DNA of 64,000 bases from Streptomyces sp. NBC_01689 (GCF_036250675.1 NZ_CP109592.1:3162001-3226000), one strand, 5' to 3'; shown: positions 24,059 to 32,712, numbered from the stretch's first letter. The notes: generated by a model from the letters alone, not told the origin. Numbers and translations are program-made.

Positions 24059-26893
24059 TCAGACGACGGGCAGCGTCCGGGGGCCGAGGTCGTCACGGAG
24101 GGGGGCGCGGGCCAGCCGGACGGTGGCGCCGAGCACGGTCAGCCCGCGCGGGGCGACCACCACCGGCTCCAGGGAGACCCCGACGACCTCCGGATGATCG
24201 TCCACCAGGCGCGACACCCGCAGCATCACCTCTTCGAGGGCCGCGGTGTCGACGGGGGCCGAGCCGCGCCAGCCGAACAGGAGCGGGGCCGTCCGGATCG
24301 ACCGGACCAGCGAGGCCGCGTCCCGGTCGGTGACCGGGATCAGACGGTGCCCGGTGTCCCCCAGCAGCTCCGAGGCGGCTCCGGCCAGGCCGAACGACAG
24401 CACCGCGCCCGCCGCGGGGTCGATGACGGCCCGTACGACCGTGTCCACCCCGCGCGGTGCCATGGCCTGCACGACCGGCCGCAGCTCCTCCGGGGTCCCG
24501 AAGAGCTCGGTCAACTCTCCGTACGCCCTGCGCAGTTGCTCCTCGTCCGCCAGGTCCAGGCGGACGCCGCCGAGGTCGGCGCGGTGGCGCAGGTGCGGGG
24601 CGGTGGTCTTGAGGGCCACGGGGTAGCCGAGGGTGCGCGCTGCCGCGGCGGCCTCGTCGGGCGTCGGCGCGGGCAGCGCCCGGCGTACGTCGACGCCGTA
24701 CCGCCCGAGCAGCGCGCAGGTGTCCTCGGGGCCGAGGGTCAGCCCGGTGCCCCGGGAGAGGAGCGCGTCGATCTGTTCGGCGGCGCCCCTCTCGTCGACG
24801 TCCTCGTACTCGGGCACCTTGCCGGGCTCGGCCGCCTCCCGTCGCCACTGGGCGTACTTCACGGCCTCGGCGAGCGCGCGGACGGCACGCTCGGCGGCGG
24901 GGTAGGCGGGGATGAGGCGCGTCTCGTCGGGGGCGTCGGCGGAGGGCCCGTCCGGGTCCCGCCGTCCGACGGGTGCGGGGTGCGCTCCGGGCGGGGCGGC
25001 GGCCGCGGGGCCGCCGGGGCCGGTCTGCGGGGCCGTGCTGGCGGCGGCCGACAGTGCCTCGGCGAGTCCGCCGAGCTCCACGTGCGCCACCAGCACCGGC
25101 TTGGCCGGGGCCGATGCCGAGGCCGAGCGCAGCGCCCCGGCCAGGGCCGCGTCCGCCACGGAGGTCTCCCCCACCGCGGGGATGGCCGTCACCACGACGG
25201 CGTCGCACCTGTCGTCGGCCAGGGCGCGGGCCAGTGCCCGGTGGAAGTCCTCCGCCGAGGCCTCCGTGGTCAGGTCCAGCGGCGGCAGCGGCCGCAGTCC
25301 CTCCGCGAGGCAGGCGTCGAAGGTCAGCAGTCCCAGCGACTCGGAGTTCCCGAGGATCGCCACCCGGGGGCCGGGCGGAAGCGGCTGGCGCGCCAGCAGG
25401 AGGCCCGCGTCGACCAGCTCGGTGATCGTGTCGACCCGGATCACGCCGGCCTGCCGGAGCAGCGCGGAGACGGTGGCGTGCGGCAGCCGAGTGGCCCGGA
25501 CCGCGTGCCCCTGCGGGGCCGCCGCGTGCCGTGCGCCCTGCACCACGACCAGCGGCTTCGCCGCCGCCGTCCGGCGCGCCAGCCGGGTGAACTTGCGCGG
25601 GTTGCCGATGGATTCGAGGTACATCAGGGCGACGTCGGTGTCCGGGTCGTCGTACCAGTACTGGAGGACGTCGTTGCCGGACACGTCCGCGCGGTTGCCG
25701 GTGGAGACGAACGTGGACACGCCGGTCACGCCGGTGACACCGCCGCCGCGCCGGTGCAGCCGGGACAGCAGGGCGATGCCGATGGCCCCGGACTGCGCGA
25801 ACAGGCCGATCCGTCCGGGGCGGGGCATCTCCGGTGCCAGGGAGGCGTTGAGGCGTACGCCGGGGGCGGTGTTGATGATCCCGAAGGTGTTCGGGCCGAT
25901 GATCCGCATGCCGTACGTGCGGGCCTGGCGGACCAGTTCCCGCTGGCGTTCGCGCCCCCCGGGACCGCTCTCGGCGTAGCCGGCCGAGACGACGACGAGG
26001 CCCTGCACGCCGTGCTCGCCGCACTCGGCGACGACCTCGGGGACGTACGGCGCGGGCACGGCGACGACCGCGAGGTCGACGTGCTCGCCGATGTCGCGGA
26101 CGGAGCGGTGCGCGGGGACCCCGTCGAGCTCCTTCTCCCCGAGCGACTTGTTCACCGCGTACAGCCGCCCCGTGAAGCCGGCCGCGCGGAGGTTGGCGAG
26201 GACGCTGCGGCCCACCCCGCCGGCCGTGCGTCCGGCGCCGATCACGGCGACCGAGCCGGGTGCGAGCAGACGTTGCACGGACCGGGCCTCGGCGCGCTGC
26301 TCGCGTGCGCGCTGGACGGCGAGGGAGCGGTCGGTGGGTTCGAGGTCGAACTCCAGGCGTACGACACCGTCCTCGAAGTGCCGCTTCTGCTGGTACCCGG
26401 CGTCGGTGAACACCTTGATCATCTTGGTGTTGGCGGGCAGCACCTCGGCGGCGAACCGGCGGATGTCCCGCTCCCTGGCCACCGCGGCGATGTGTTCGAG
26501 CAGGGCCGAGGCGACACCGCGGCCCTGGTGTGCGTCCTGGACGAGGAAGGCGACCTCGGCCTCGTCGGCGGGCGCGGAGGCCGGCAGGCCGCCGGGGCCG
26601 ATGCGGTCGTACCGGACGGTGGCGATGAACTCGCCGCCGATGGTCGCCGCGAGGCCCACCCTGTCCACGAAGTCGTGGTGCGTGAAGCGGCGGACGTCCT
26701 TGGCGGACAGTCGCGGGTAGGGCGCGAAGAACCGGTAGTACTTCGACTCGTCCGAGACCTGCTCGTAGAAACTGACCAGGCGCTCGGCGTCGTCGACGGT
26801 GATGGGCCTGACGCGGGCCGTTCCCCCGTCGCGCAGCACCACGTCGGCCTCCCAGTGGGAGGGGTACTCGTGCCGGTCCGACGAGGTCTGCAT
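24059..26893 (-). CDS. GNAT/acyl-CoA synthetase (NDP-forming) fusion, PatA-like protein acetyltransferase
   Basis: A 944-residue fusion resembling S. lividans PatA, which acetylates lysines of acyl-CoA synthetases. The N-terminal GNAT domain (about 1-190) has ARVRPITVDDAERLV and the acetyl-CoA loop QDAHQGRGVASALLEHI. Then come a CoA-binding domain (about 215-310; SVAVIGAGRTAGGVGRSVLANL), succinyl-CoA-ligase-like domain (about 320-460; IGLFAQSGAIGIALL), a Pro/Ala linker near 620, and an ATP-grasp domain (about 690-930; GYPVALKTTAPHLRHRADLGG). The GNAT-first order is the reverse of enterobacterial Pat and typical of streptomycetes. The ligase half is probably a ligand sensor rather than an enzyme, by family knowledge. 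Likely links acetyl-CoA status to metabolism. Confidence 0.9.
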   Translation of the reverse strand: MQTSSDRHEYPSHWEADVVLRDGGTARVRPITVDDAERLVSFYEQVSDESKYYRFFAPYPRLSAKDVRRFTHHDFVDRVGLAATIGGEFIATVRYDRIGPGGLPASAPADEAEVAFLVQDAHQGRGVASALLEHIAAVARERDIRRFAAEVLPANTKMIKVFTDAGYQQKRHFEDGVVRLEFDLEPTDRSLAVQRAREQRAEARSVQRLLAPGSVAVIGAGRTAGGVGRSVLANLRAAGFTGRLYAVNKSLGEKELDGVPAHRSVRDIGEHVDLAVVAVPAPYVPEVVAECGEHGVQGLVVVSAGYAESGPGGRERQRELVRQARTYGMRIIGPNTFGIINTAPGVRLNASLAPEMPRPGRIGLFAQSGAIGIALLSRLHRRGGGVTGVTGVSTFVSTGNRADVSGNDVLQYWYDDPDTDVALMYLESIGNPRKFTRLARRTAAAKPLVVVQGARHAAAPQGHAVRATRLPHATVSALLRQAGVIRVDTITELVDAGLLLARQPLPPGPRVAILGNSESLGLLTFDACLAEGLRPLPPLDLTTEASAEDFHRALARALADDRCDAVVVTAIPAVGETSVADAALAGALRSASASAPAKPVLVAHVELGGLAEALSAAASTAPQTGPGGPAAAAPPGAHPAPVGRRDPDGPSADAPDETRLIPAYPAAERAVRALAEAVKYAQWRREAAEPGKVPEYEDVDERGAAEQIDALLSRGTGLTLGPEDTCALLGRYGVDVRRALPAPTPDEAAAAARTLGYPVALKTTAPHLRHRADLGGVRLDLADEEQLRRAYGELTELFGTPEELRPVVQAMAPRGVDTVVRAVIDPAAGAVLSFGLAGAASELLGDTGHRLIPVTDRDAASLVRSIRTAPLLFGWRGSAPVDTAALEEVMLRVSRLVDDHPEVVGVSLEPVVVAPRGLTVLGATVRLARAPLRDDLGPRTLPVV

Positions 26894-27030
26894 GGGCCCC
26901 AGAGTACGGCTCGCGTCCGACAGCGGCGCGAGGCAGGCTAGGGGCAGCGGATTCGGATCCAGGCCGGGGTCCGAAGCCGGGTCCGGGACGGGTGGGACAC
27001 CCGCTCCGGGCGCGCTTCACTCTATGGAAC

Positions 27031-27046
27031 ACTGGTCTAGACAACC
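27031..27046. promoter_or_regulatory. DasR-responsive element (dre) upstream of ptsH
   Basis: ACTGGTCTAGACAACC matches the DasR consensus (ACTGGTCTAGACCACT) at 13 of 16 positions, with the palindromic core TGGTCTAGAC intact. It lies 26 bases before the ptsH start. DasR control of ptsH by N-acetylglucosamine status is established in S. coelicolor; control here is inferred from the site. Confidence 0.88.
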
Positions 27047-27071
27047 CTGAACCCCTGAAGGGCAGCATCAC

Positions 27072-27353
27072 ATGGCTGAGCGCCGCGTCAACGTCGGCTG
27101 GGCCGAGGGCCTCCACGCCCGTCCCGCCTCCATCTTCGTCCGGGCGGCCACGGCCTCCGGCATCCCCGTGACGATCGCCAAGGCGGACGGCAACCCCGTC
27201 AACGCGGCTTCCATGCTCGCGGTCCTGGGCCTGGGCGCCCAGGGCGGCGAGGAGATCGTCCTGGCCTCGGAGGCCGAGGGAGCGGACGCCGCTCTCGACC
27301 GGCTGGCCAAGCTGGTCGCCGAGGGTCTCGAGGAACTCCCCGAGACCGTCTGA
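27072..27353 (+). CDS. ptsH: phosphocarrier protein HPr
   Basis: HPr passes phosphate from enzyme I to sugar-specific EIIA proteins in the phosphotransferase system. 93 residues with the active-site motif GLHARPAS, phospho-His at position 15. The Ser-46 region reads NAASMLAVLGL with Ser at 47, but streptomycetes are not known to regulate it as Firmicutes do. The last residues EELPETV are a typical ending. A DasR operator lies just upstream and a strong hairpin downstream, so it is a monocistronic, DasR-controlled unit, separate from ptsI. Confidence 0.97.
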   Translation: MAERRVNVGWAEGLHARPASIFVRAATASGIPVTIAKADGNPVNAASMLAVLGLGAQGGEEIVLASEAEGADAALDRLAKLVAEGLEELPETV

Positions 27354-27427
27354 GGCACCCCACCCGGGATTCCTCCTCCGTGCGGCGGAAAAGACCTCCA
27401 CACCGGAGGAAAACACCCCGCACACTG

Positions 27428-27471
27428 AGCGAAGGGCCCGCCCGAAATCAATGGGCGGGCCCTTCGCTTTT
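27428..27471 (+). terminator. intrinsic terminator of ptsH
   Basis: Perfect inverted repeat, arms 27428-27443 and 27453-27468 (16 bp), nine-base loop, followed by TTTT at 27468-27471. It lies 75 bases past the ptsH stop and ahead of the convergent GntR gene. Confidence 0.9.
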
Positions 27472-27534
27472 CCGTATTCCGGGCAGCAGAAATAATCTCC
27501 CGCGAATTACCTCTCTTTGTATACGGCCCCCGTG

Positions 27535-28230
27535 TTAATGACGCAGGCCCGTCATGTTTACGGGATGTTGCGAAGTCCTCACACGGTCCGGGCGCTCTCC
27601 CCCGCCGGGGAACCTGAGCCGGTGCGCGGCCGTGGCGCGCTCGGTGTGCAGCACCGTGACGGCCCGGGCCCGTTCGCCGTCGCCGCGCGCCACCGCGTCC
27701 ACGATGCCGCCGTGCTCGGCCCAGGACTCCACCGGGTCGGCGGGCGCCTCGACCGTGTACATCCAGGCGATCTTGTGCCGCAGCTGGGCCAGCGTGGAGG
27801 TGAGCGCGGGGCTCCCGGAGGCCTGTGCGAGCGTCTCGTGGAACCAGCCGCCCAGGGAGCGCAGATCCTCGCTGTTGCCCTTCCTGGAGCGCTCCTGGCC
27901 CAGCCTGACCAGGCCACGCAGCACCTTGAGGTGGGCCTCGGTGCGCCGCTGGGCGGCCCGGAAGGCGCCCAGCGGCTCCAGCAGCATGCGCATCTCCAGC
28001 AGGTCCGCGGCCTCCTGCTCGGTGGGCTCCGCCACACACGCGCCCGCGTGCCGGCGGGTGACGACGAACCCCTCGGCCTCCAGGGTGCGCAGCGCCTCGC
28101 GCACCGGGACGCGCGAGACGCCGTAGCGGCGCGCGAGCAGTTCCTCGGTGAGCCGGCCGCCGCGCTCGTAGACACCCGCGACGATGTCGTCGCGGATCGC
28201 CGTGCATACCGAGTGCGCGGGAATGCGCAT
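27535..28230 (-). CDS. GntR-family regulator (FCD/FadR subfamily)
   Basis: A 231-residue repressor-type regulator. Winged helix-turn-helix at about 5-70 (IRDDIVAGVYERGGRLTEE, LARRYGVSRVPVREALRTLE) followed by a helical FCD ligand domain (about 78-215) with metal-ligand-like residues in GGWFHETLAQASG and WAEHGGIVDAVARGD. The start is supported by GGAGG at good spacing. Effector unknown; FCD members commonly bind organic acids. Its promoter region (28231-28365) may contain autoregulatory sites, none of which I could define. Confidence 0.9.
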   Translation of the reverse strand: MRIPAHSVCTAIRDDIVAGVYERGGRLTEELLARRYGVSRVPVREALRTLEAEGFVVTRRHAGACVAEPTEQEAADLLEMRMLLEPLGAFRAAQRRTEAHLKVLRGLVRLGQERSRKGNSEDLRSLGGWFHETLAQASGSPALTSTLAQLRHKIAWMYTVEAPADPVESWAEHGGIVDAVARGDGERARAVTVLHTERATAAHRLRFPGGGERPDRVRTSQHPVNMTGLRH

Positions 28231-28365
28231 GACCGGACCTCCGCCTTAATCCCCGCGAAACGCGGTCGATCGACGCTCTTTCGGCGACTCTATTGCAGCG
28301 GACCGGAATTTCCGACGGCGGGCCGGAATCATGGATATTTTTTGGACAGACAGCAGTTCGAAACG

Positions 28366-28399
28366 CCGAAGCCCCGGCTCGGGCGAGCCGGGGCTTCGG
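28366..28399 (-). terminator. hairpin terminator after M23 peptidase gene
   Basis: Perfect 15-bp inverted repeat CCGAAGCCCCGGCTC (28366-28380), loop GGGC, complement 28385-28399. It sits about 110 bases after the stop of the peptidase gene on the minus strand. Confidence 0.8.
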
Positions 28400-28500
28400 A
28401 CGTACGGACACCGGACGTGTGAACGTACGGACGCCTCGCGCCGGTGGTACGGACAGCGGGGGCATGCCGGACGCACGGACGCCGGGCGTCGGCCGTACGG
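28397..28500. repeat. degenerate GTACGGAC repeats
   Basis: Variants of CGTACGGAC occur about five times between 28399 and 28500 at irregular spacing, between the M23 stop codon and its hairpin. It looks like low-complexity sequence in the 3' untranslated region. Confidence 0.5.
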
Positions 28501-28510
28501 GCGCGACGGG

Positions 28511-29275
28511 TCAGACGTTCACGCCGTGCGAGCGGAGGTAGGCGACCGGGTCGATGTCGGAGCCGTACTCCGCCGTGGTGCGCGCCTCGAAGTGGAGGTG
28601 CGGGCCGGTGGTGTTCCCGGTGGCACCGGAGAGGCCCAGCCGGCCGCCGGGCGTGACGGTCTGGCCGACGGAGACCTCGATGGACGACAGGTGGCCGTAC
28701 ATCGTGTACGTGCCGTCGTGCATCCGCAGGACGATCTGGTTGCCGTAGGCGCCGCCCCAGCCCGCCGTGACCACCGTGCCCGCGCCGACCGCGTGAACCG
28801 GGGTGCCGGACGCGGCGTGGAAGTCGACACCGGTGTGACTGCCGGAGGACCAGAGGCTGCCGCCGGCCTTGTAGCCCGTGGAGACGTACGAGCCGGGGAT
28901 CGGCAGGACGAAGGTGTTGAGACGCTTGCGCTCGGCGGCGCGGGCGGCGCGCTCCTTGGCCTCGCGCTCCTTCTTCGCCTCCTCGACGGCCCGCTTGCGC
29001 GCGGCCTGTTCGGCCTTCCGGCGGGCCGCGGCCTCGTCGGCGGCCCGCTGCTGCGCGGCGGCCTGCGCGTCGATCTGGACGGCGACGGTGTCGCCCATGG
29101 TGACGGCCTGGGTCAGCCCGGTCTGCTCGACGGAGCTGTCCGCGGCCAGGGCCGGAGCGGCCAGGGTGCCGATGACACCGGTGGTGGTGAGCGCCGCGAC
29201 GCCGACGGCGTTCGAGGTGGTGCGCTTCACGCGGCTCGGCCGACGGTGTTTCCCGGGGCCACAGGTGAACGCCAT
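28511..29275 (-). CDS. secreted M23 family peptidoglycan endopeptidase
   Basis: A LytM/M23 zinc peptidase, 254 residues. Signal peptide about 1-45 (basic start, hydrophobic TTTGVIGTLAAPALAA). An Ala/Glu/Lys/Arg-rich coiled coil at about 70-120 (RKRAVEEAKKEREAKERAAR) precedes the catalytic domain (about 130-250) with zinc ligands in HTGVDFH (H-x3-D) and HLHFE (H-x-H). It probably cuts cell-wall cross-links during growth or germination. Expression is controlled by the cyclic-di-AMP riboswitch in its leader, as in other streptomycete wall hydrolases. Confidence 0.94.
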   Translation of the reverse strand: MAFTCGPGKHRRPSRVKRTTSNAVGVAALTTTGVIGTLAAPALAADSSVEQTGLTQAVTMGDTVAVQIDAQAAAQQRAADEAAARRKAEQAARKRAVEEAKKEREAKERAARAAERKRLNTFVLPIPGSYVSTGYKAGGSLWSSGSHTGVDFHAASGTPVHAVGAGTVVTAGWGGAYGNQIVLRMHDGTYTMYGHLSSIEVSVGQTVTPGGRLGLSGATGNTTGPHLHFEARTTAEYGSDIDPVAYLRSHGVNV

Positions 29276-29301
29276 GTAGGGGCTCGGTCCTTTCCTTCCC
29301 T

Positions 29302-29443
29302 CTCGCCTACCGGGTTAGCTGACGGGTTCGGAGCAGGAAGGTCTCCTACGGAAGTCCTCACGGGGAGGAGGCCCGATTCACCCCAGGGACTGCGTACGGG
29401 TCCCCGGCTCCCCTGGCTCGCGCCGTACGGGGACTCGGCGATG
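29302..29443 (-). promoter_or_regulatory. cyclic-di-AMP riboswitch (ydaO-yuaA type)
   Basis: On the minus strand, upstream of the M23 gene, the conserved blocks appear in order: CGCCGAG, GCGAGCCAGGGGAGCCGGG, CTGGGGTGAATCGGG, then CCGAACCCGTCAGCTAACC and GGTAGGCGAGA. This is the ydaO/c-di-AMP aptamer pattern. CGCC at the 5' end can pair with GGCG at the 3' end. The leader to the start codon is about 30 bases. In this family the ligand turns expression off, limiting wall hydrolase when c-di-AMP is high. Confidence 0.93.
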
Positions 29444-29614
29444 ACTGTCCGGTGCCGCGGACGCGGCGCACTGCCTGACGAACAGCCGGACCGACGCTAA
29501 GGGGGCCGTCTTTCGATCGACAAACGGAACACGGTTTTTGTAGTGCATGCCACAGGGCGTAAAGGCAACCTCCCTGCCAATACGGACAAATGGAGGGTGT
29601 TGTCGGGGCAAAAG
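29444..29614. promoter_or_regulatory. promoter region of the riboswitch-M23 unit
   Basis: 171 bases between the M16 terminator and the aptamer 5' end, with low GC for this genome (29510-29600). It should contain the minus-strand promoter; the open frames crossing it also cross the riboswitch and are not called. Confidence 0.5.
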
Positions 29615-29648
29615 GGGGCCCGGGTGACTCTTCGGTCACCCGGGCCCC
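29615..29648 (-). terminator. intrinsic terminator of the M16 protease operon
   Basis: Perfect 14-bp inverted repeat (29615-29628, 29635-29648), six-base loop. On the minus strand the stem is followed by a C and TTTT, the classic intrinsic form. It lies 38 bases past the second M16 gene. Confidence 0.9.
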
Positions 29649-29685
29649 TGGAGTCGCGTCGTCCGCCGCGCCTCGTGCCGCGCCG

Positions 29686-31074
29686 CTACTCAGCGGCCAC
29701 GACGGTCACTTCACCGATGCCGAGGTCCTTGACGGGCTCCTCGATCTGCGCGGCGTCGCCCACCAGGACGGTGACCAGACGGTCCACCGGGAAGGCGTTC
29801 ACCGCGGCCGCGGTGGCCTCCACCGTGCCGGTCGCGGCGAGCTGCTGATACAGCGTCGCCTGGTAGTCGTCGGGCAGGTACTGCTCGACCTGGTCGGCGA
29901 GCGTGCCCGCGACGGCCGCGGCGGTCTCGAACTTGAGAGGCGCCACACCCACGAGGTTCTGCACGGCGACGTCCCGTTCGGCGTCCGTCAGACCGTCCGC
30001 GGCGAGGGTGCGCAGCACCTTCCAGAGGTCGTCCAGCGCCGGCCCGGTGTTCGGGGTGTCCACGGAACCGCTGATGGCGAGCATCGCGATGCCCGTGCCG
30101 TCCGGGGCGGAACGCATCACCTGGCCGAACGCCCGCACCCCGTAGGTGTAGCCCTTCTCCTCGCGCAGCACCCGGTCCAGCCGCGAGGTGAGGGTGCCGC
30201 CGAGGCAGTACGTGCCGAGCACCTGGGCCGGCCACACCCGGTCGTGCCGGTCCGAGCCGACCCGGCCGATCAGCAACTGCGTCTGGACCGCGCCGGGGCG
30301 GTCCACGATGACCACCCGTCCGGTGTCGTCGGCGGTGACCGGCGGCACCGGGCGCGGTTCGCCGGTGGAACCGGTCCAGGCGCCGAGCGTCTCGGCGAGC
30401 AGCCCGTCGAGGTCCACGCCGGTGAGGTCGCCGACGATGACGGCGGTGGACGTCGCCGGCCGCACGTGCCGGTCGTAGAAGGCGCGGACACCCGCCGCGT
30501 CGATCTTCTGGACGGTCTCCTCCGTGCCCTGCCGGGGACGGGACATCCGCGAGCCGGCCGGGAACAGCTCCCTGGAGAGCTCCTTGGCCGCGCGGCGGGC
30601 CGGGTTGGCGCTCTCGTGCGGGATCTCGTCGAGCCGGTTGCGCACCAGCCGCTCGATCTCGCTCTCGGCGAACGCCGGTGCCCGCAGGGCGTCGGCGAGC
30701 AGACCGAGTGCCTTGGGGAGCCGCGAGACGGGCACTTCGAGGGAGAGGCGGACACCGGGGTGGTCCGCGTGCGCGTCGAGGGTGGCGCCGCACCGCTCCA
30801 GCTCGGCGGCGAACTCCTCGGCGGAGAGCTTGTCGGTGCCCTCCGAGAACGCGCGCGCCATGATCGTGGCGATCCCGTCGAGACCGGCGGGCTCGGCGTC
30901 CAGGGGCGCGGCGAGCAGCACCTCGACGGCGACGACCTGCTGGCCGGGGCGGTCGCAGTGCAGCAGCGTCAGGCCGTTGTCCAGCGTGCCGCGCTCGGGA
31001 GCGGGGAAGGCCCAGGGCTTGGGCCGGCCGGCCTGGGGCTGCGGGTGGAAGTCCATGGTGGCGAGCTCGGTCAC
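29686..31074 (-). CDS. M16 protease-like protein, non-catalytic partner
   Basis: A pitrilysin/insulinase-family protein of 462 residues lacking the zinc motif: where the active partner has HLFEH, this one reads GIATIMARAFSEGT. It keeps the M16 fold signatures (GVRLSLEVPVSRLPKALGLLADAL, NLVGVAPLKFETAAA). It resembles the non-catalytic subunit of mitochondrial processing peptidase and paired bacterial M16B proteins, which form a chamber with the catalytic subunit. It starts at a GTG overlapping the upstream gene's stop by four bases, so it is made with it at a fixed ratio. Confidence 0.9.
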   Translation of the reverse strand: MTELATMDFHPQPQAGRPKPWAFPAPERGTLDNGLTLLHCDRPGQQVVAVEVLLAAPLDAEPAGLDGIATIMARAFSEGTDKLSAEEFAAELERCGATLDAHADHPGVRLSLEVPVSRLPKALGLLADALRAPAFAESEIERLVRNRLDEIPHESANPARRAAKELSRELFPAGSRMSRPRQGTEETVQKIDAAGVRAFYDRHVRPATSTAVIVGDLTGVDLDGLLAETLGAWTGSTGEPRPVPPVTADDTGRVVIVDRPGAVQTQLLIGRVGSDRHDRVWPAQVLGTYCLGGTLTSRLDRVLREEKGYTYGVRAFGQVMRSAPDGTGIAMLAISGSVDTPNTGPALDDLWKVLRTLAADGLTDAERDVAVQNLVGVAPLKFETAAAVAGTLADQVEQYLPDDYQATLYQQLAATGTVEATAAAVNAFPVDRLVTVLVGDAAQIEEPVKDLGIGEVTVVAAE

Positions 31075-32432
31075 TTCGCCGCCTCCTCGTCGGTCTCGTC
31101 AGCGGCGTCGGTGGCTTCGTCTGCTTCGGCGGCGAGCGGTTCGTAGACGAGCACCGCGCGGTTGTCGGGGCGCAGGCGGGCCTTGGCGACCTCCTGGACC
31201 TCCTCGGCGGTGACGTCGAGGATGCGTCCGACGGCCGTCAGGGCGAGCAGCGGATCGCCGAACAGGACCGCGTACCGGCACAGTTCGTCGGCGCGGCCCG
31301 CGACCGTGCCGAGCCGGTCCAGCCACTCGCGCTCCAACTGGGCCTGGGCGCGCTCCATCTCCTCGGCCGTGGGGCCCTCCTCGGCGAACCGGGCGAGCTC
31401 CTCGTCCACGGCGGCCTCGATGACCGGGACCTCGACGTCGCCCGAGGTCTTCACGTCCAGCCAGCCCAGGGAGGGCGCCCCGGCGAGCCGCAGCAGGCCG
31501 AACCCGGCCGCGACGGCGGTGCGGTCGCGGCGTACGAGCCGGTTGTAGAGCCGGGACGACTCGCCGCCGCCGAGGACGGTCAGGGCGAGGTCGGCCGCGT
31601 CGGACGCGCGCGTGCCGTCCTCGGGGAGCCGGTAGGCGGCCATCAGGGCGCGCGCCGGGACCTCTTCCTCGACGACCTCGCGCAGCTGCTCACCGATGGT
31701 CTCGGGCAGCGAACCGTCACGCGGGGCGGGCTTTCCGTCGTGCCCCGGGATGGAGCCGAAGTACTTCTCGATCCAGGCGAGCGTCTGCTCGGGGTCGATG
31801 TCCCCGACGACCGAGAGCACCGCGTTGTTGGGCGCGTAGTAGGTGCGGAAGAAGGCGCGGGCGTCCTCCAGGGTCGCCGCGTCCAGGTCCGCCATCGATC
31901 CGATCGGGGTGTGGTGGTACGGGTGGCCCTCGGGGTACGCGAGCGCGGTCAGCTTCTCGAAGGCGGTGCCGTAGGGCACGTTGTCGTAGCGCTGCCTGCG
32001 CTCGTTCTTGACGACGTCCCGCTGGTTCTCCATGGACTCGTCGTCGAGCGCGGCGAGCAGCGAGCCCATCCGGTCCGCCTCCAGCCAGAGGGCGAGCTCC
32101 AGCTGGTGGGCCGGCATCGTCTCGAAGTAGTTGGTGCGCTCGAAGCTGGTGGTCCCGTTCAGGGAGCCGCCGGCGCCCTGCACCAGCTCGAAGTGGCCGT
32201 TGCCCTTCACCTGACCCGATCCCTGGAACATCAGGTGCTCGAAGAGGTGAGCGAGTCCGGTACGGCCCTTGACCTCGTGGCGCGAGCCGACGTCGTACCA
32301 GAGGCACACCGCCGCGACCGGGGTCAGGTGGTCCTCGGAGAGCACCACGCGCAGGCCGTTGGCCAGGCGGTGCTCGGTCGCTGTCAGGCCGCCGGAGCCT
32401 GTCTCAGCTGTGGCCGTGTGACCCATGGGCAT
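31071..32432 (-). CDS. M16 family zinc metallopeptidase, catalytic subunit
   Basis: An inverzincin peptidase, 453 residues from ATG 32432 (MPMGHTATAE); GAAGGGA lies five bases upstream, so the longer frame to 32831 is a shadow. The inverted zinc motif HLFEH is at residues 62-66, with the distal Glu in DVVKNERRQRYDN near 140. The C-terminal acidic Ala/Glu/Asp tail is low complexity. Probably degrades peptides in the cytoplasm or at the membrane; no signal peptide is present. Coupled to the non-catalytic partner. Confidence 0.93.
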   Translation of the reverse strand: MPMGHTATAETGSGGLTATEHRLANGLRVVLSEDHLTPVAAVCLWYDVGSRHEVKGRTGLAHLFEHLMFQGSGQVKGNGHFELVQGAGGSLNGTTSFERTNYFETMPAHQLELALWLEADRMGSLLAALDDESMENQRDVVKNERRQRYDNVPYGTAFEKLTALAYPEGHPYHHTPIGSMADLDAATLEDARAFFRTYYAPNNAVLSVVGDIDPEQTLAWIEKYFGSIPGHDGKPAPRDGSLPETIGEQLREVVEEEVPARALMAAYRLPEDGTRASDAADLALTVLGGGESSRLYNRLVRRDRTAVAAGFGLLRLAGAPSLGWLDVKTSGDVEVPVIEAAVDEELARFAEEGPTAEEMERAQAQLEREWLDRLGTVAGRADELCRYAVLFGDPLLALTAVGRILDVTAEEVQEVAKARLRPDNRAVLVYEPLAAEADEATDAADETDEEAAK

Positions 32433-32712
32433 GTACGTCCCTTCGATCGCGGAAACTGCAGAATTCCTGTCGGTCCTGCCACTGTATGCAAGCGTGCCGA
32501 CGGGTGGCGAAGTTCCCGCGCCCCGTACGCCGAGAGCGAGACTCACCTGCGGCGCGGGGCCGTGCTCCCGCGCCCCGGGAGCGGGCGGAAAGGGCCCCCG
32601 CGAGGCCCCTACGGACGGGTCGCGGTCCGCGTTGTCAGCGGGGCGGTCCACAATGGTGCGCGTCAGATCCCGTTCATGCCCCGGCAGAGACTGTGAAGGA
32701 GCCGCAGCAGCG
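32433..32712. promoter_or_regulatory. divergent promoter region M16 operon / parC
   Basis: 280 bases between divergent starts. A low-GC stretch near 32455-32490 suits a promoter for the M16 operon. No operator recognised. Confidence 0.45.

Noticed and set aside
24194..26941. 915-codon open frame on the + strand opposite the PatA-like gene
   Set aside because: A mirror frame created by GC-rich codon bias; no domain or family resemblance, while the minus strand encodes a full GNAT/acyl-CoA-synthetase fusion.
27014..27060. A second ptsH regulator site beyond the DasR element
   Set aside because: Only the dre palindrome gave a consensus match; other short repeats were not above chance.
24093..27425. 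1110-codon open frame on the - strand
   Set aside because: Runs in the wrong frame through the same acetyltransferase gene and across ptsH; Arg/Pro/Gly-rich as expected for a shadow.
29358..29639. Small minus-strand open frames upstream of the M23 gene
   Set aside because: They cross the c-di-AMP riboswitch and the M16 terminator, so this is regulatory RNA and promoter, not coding sequence.
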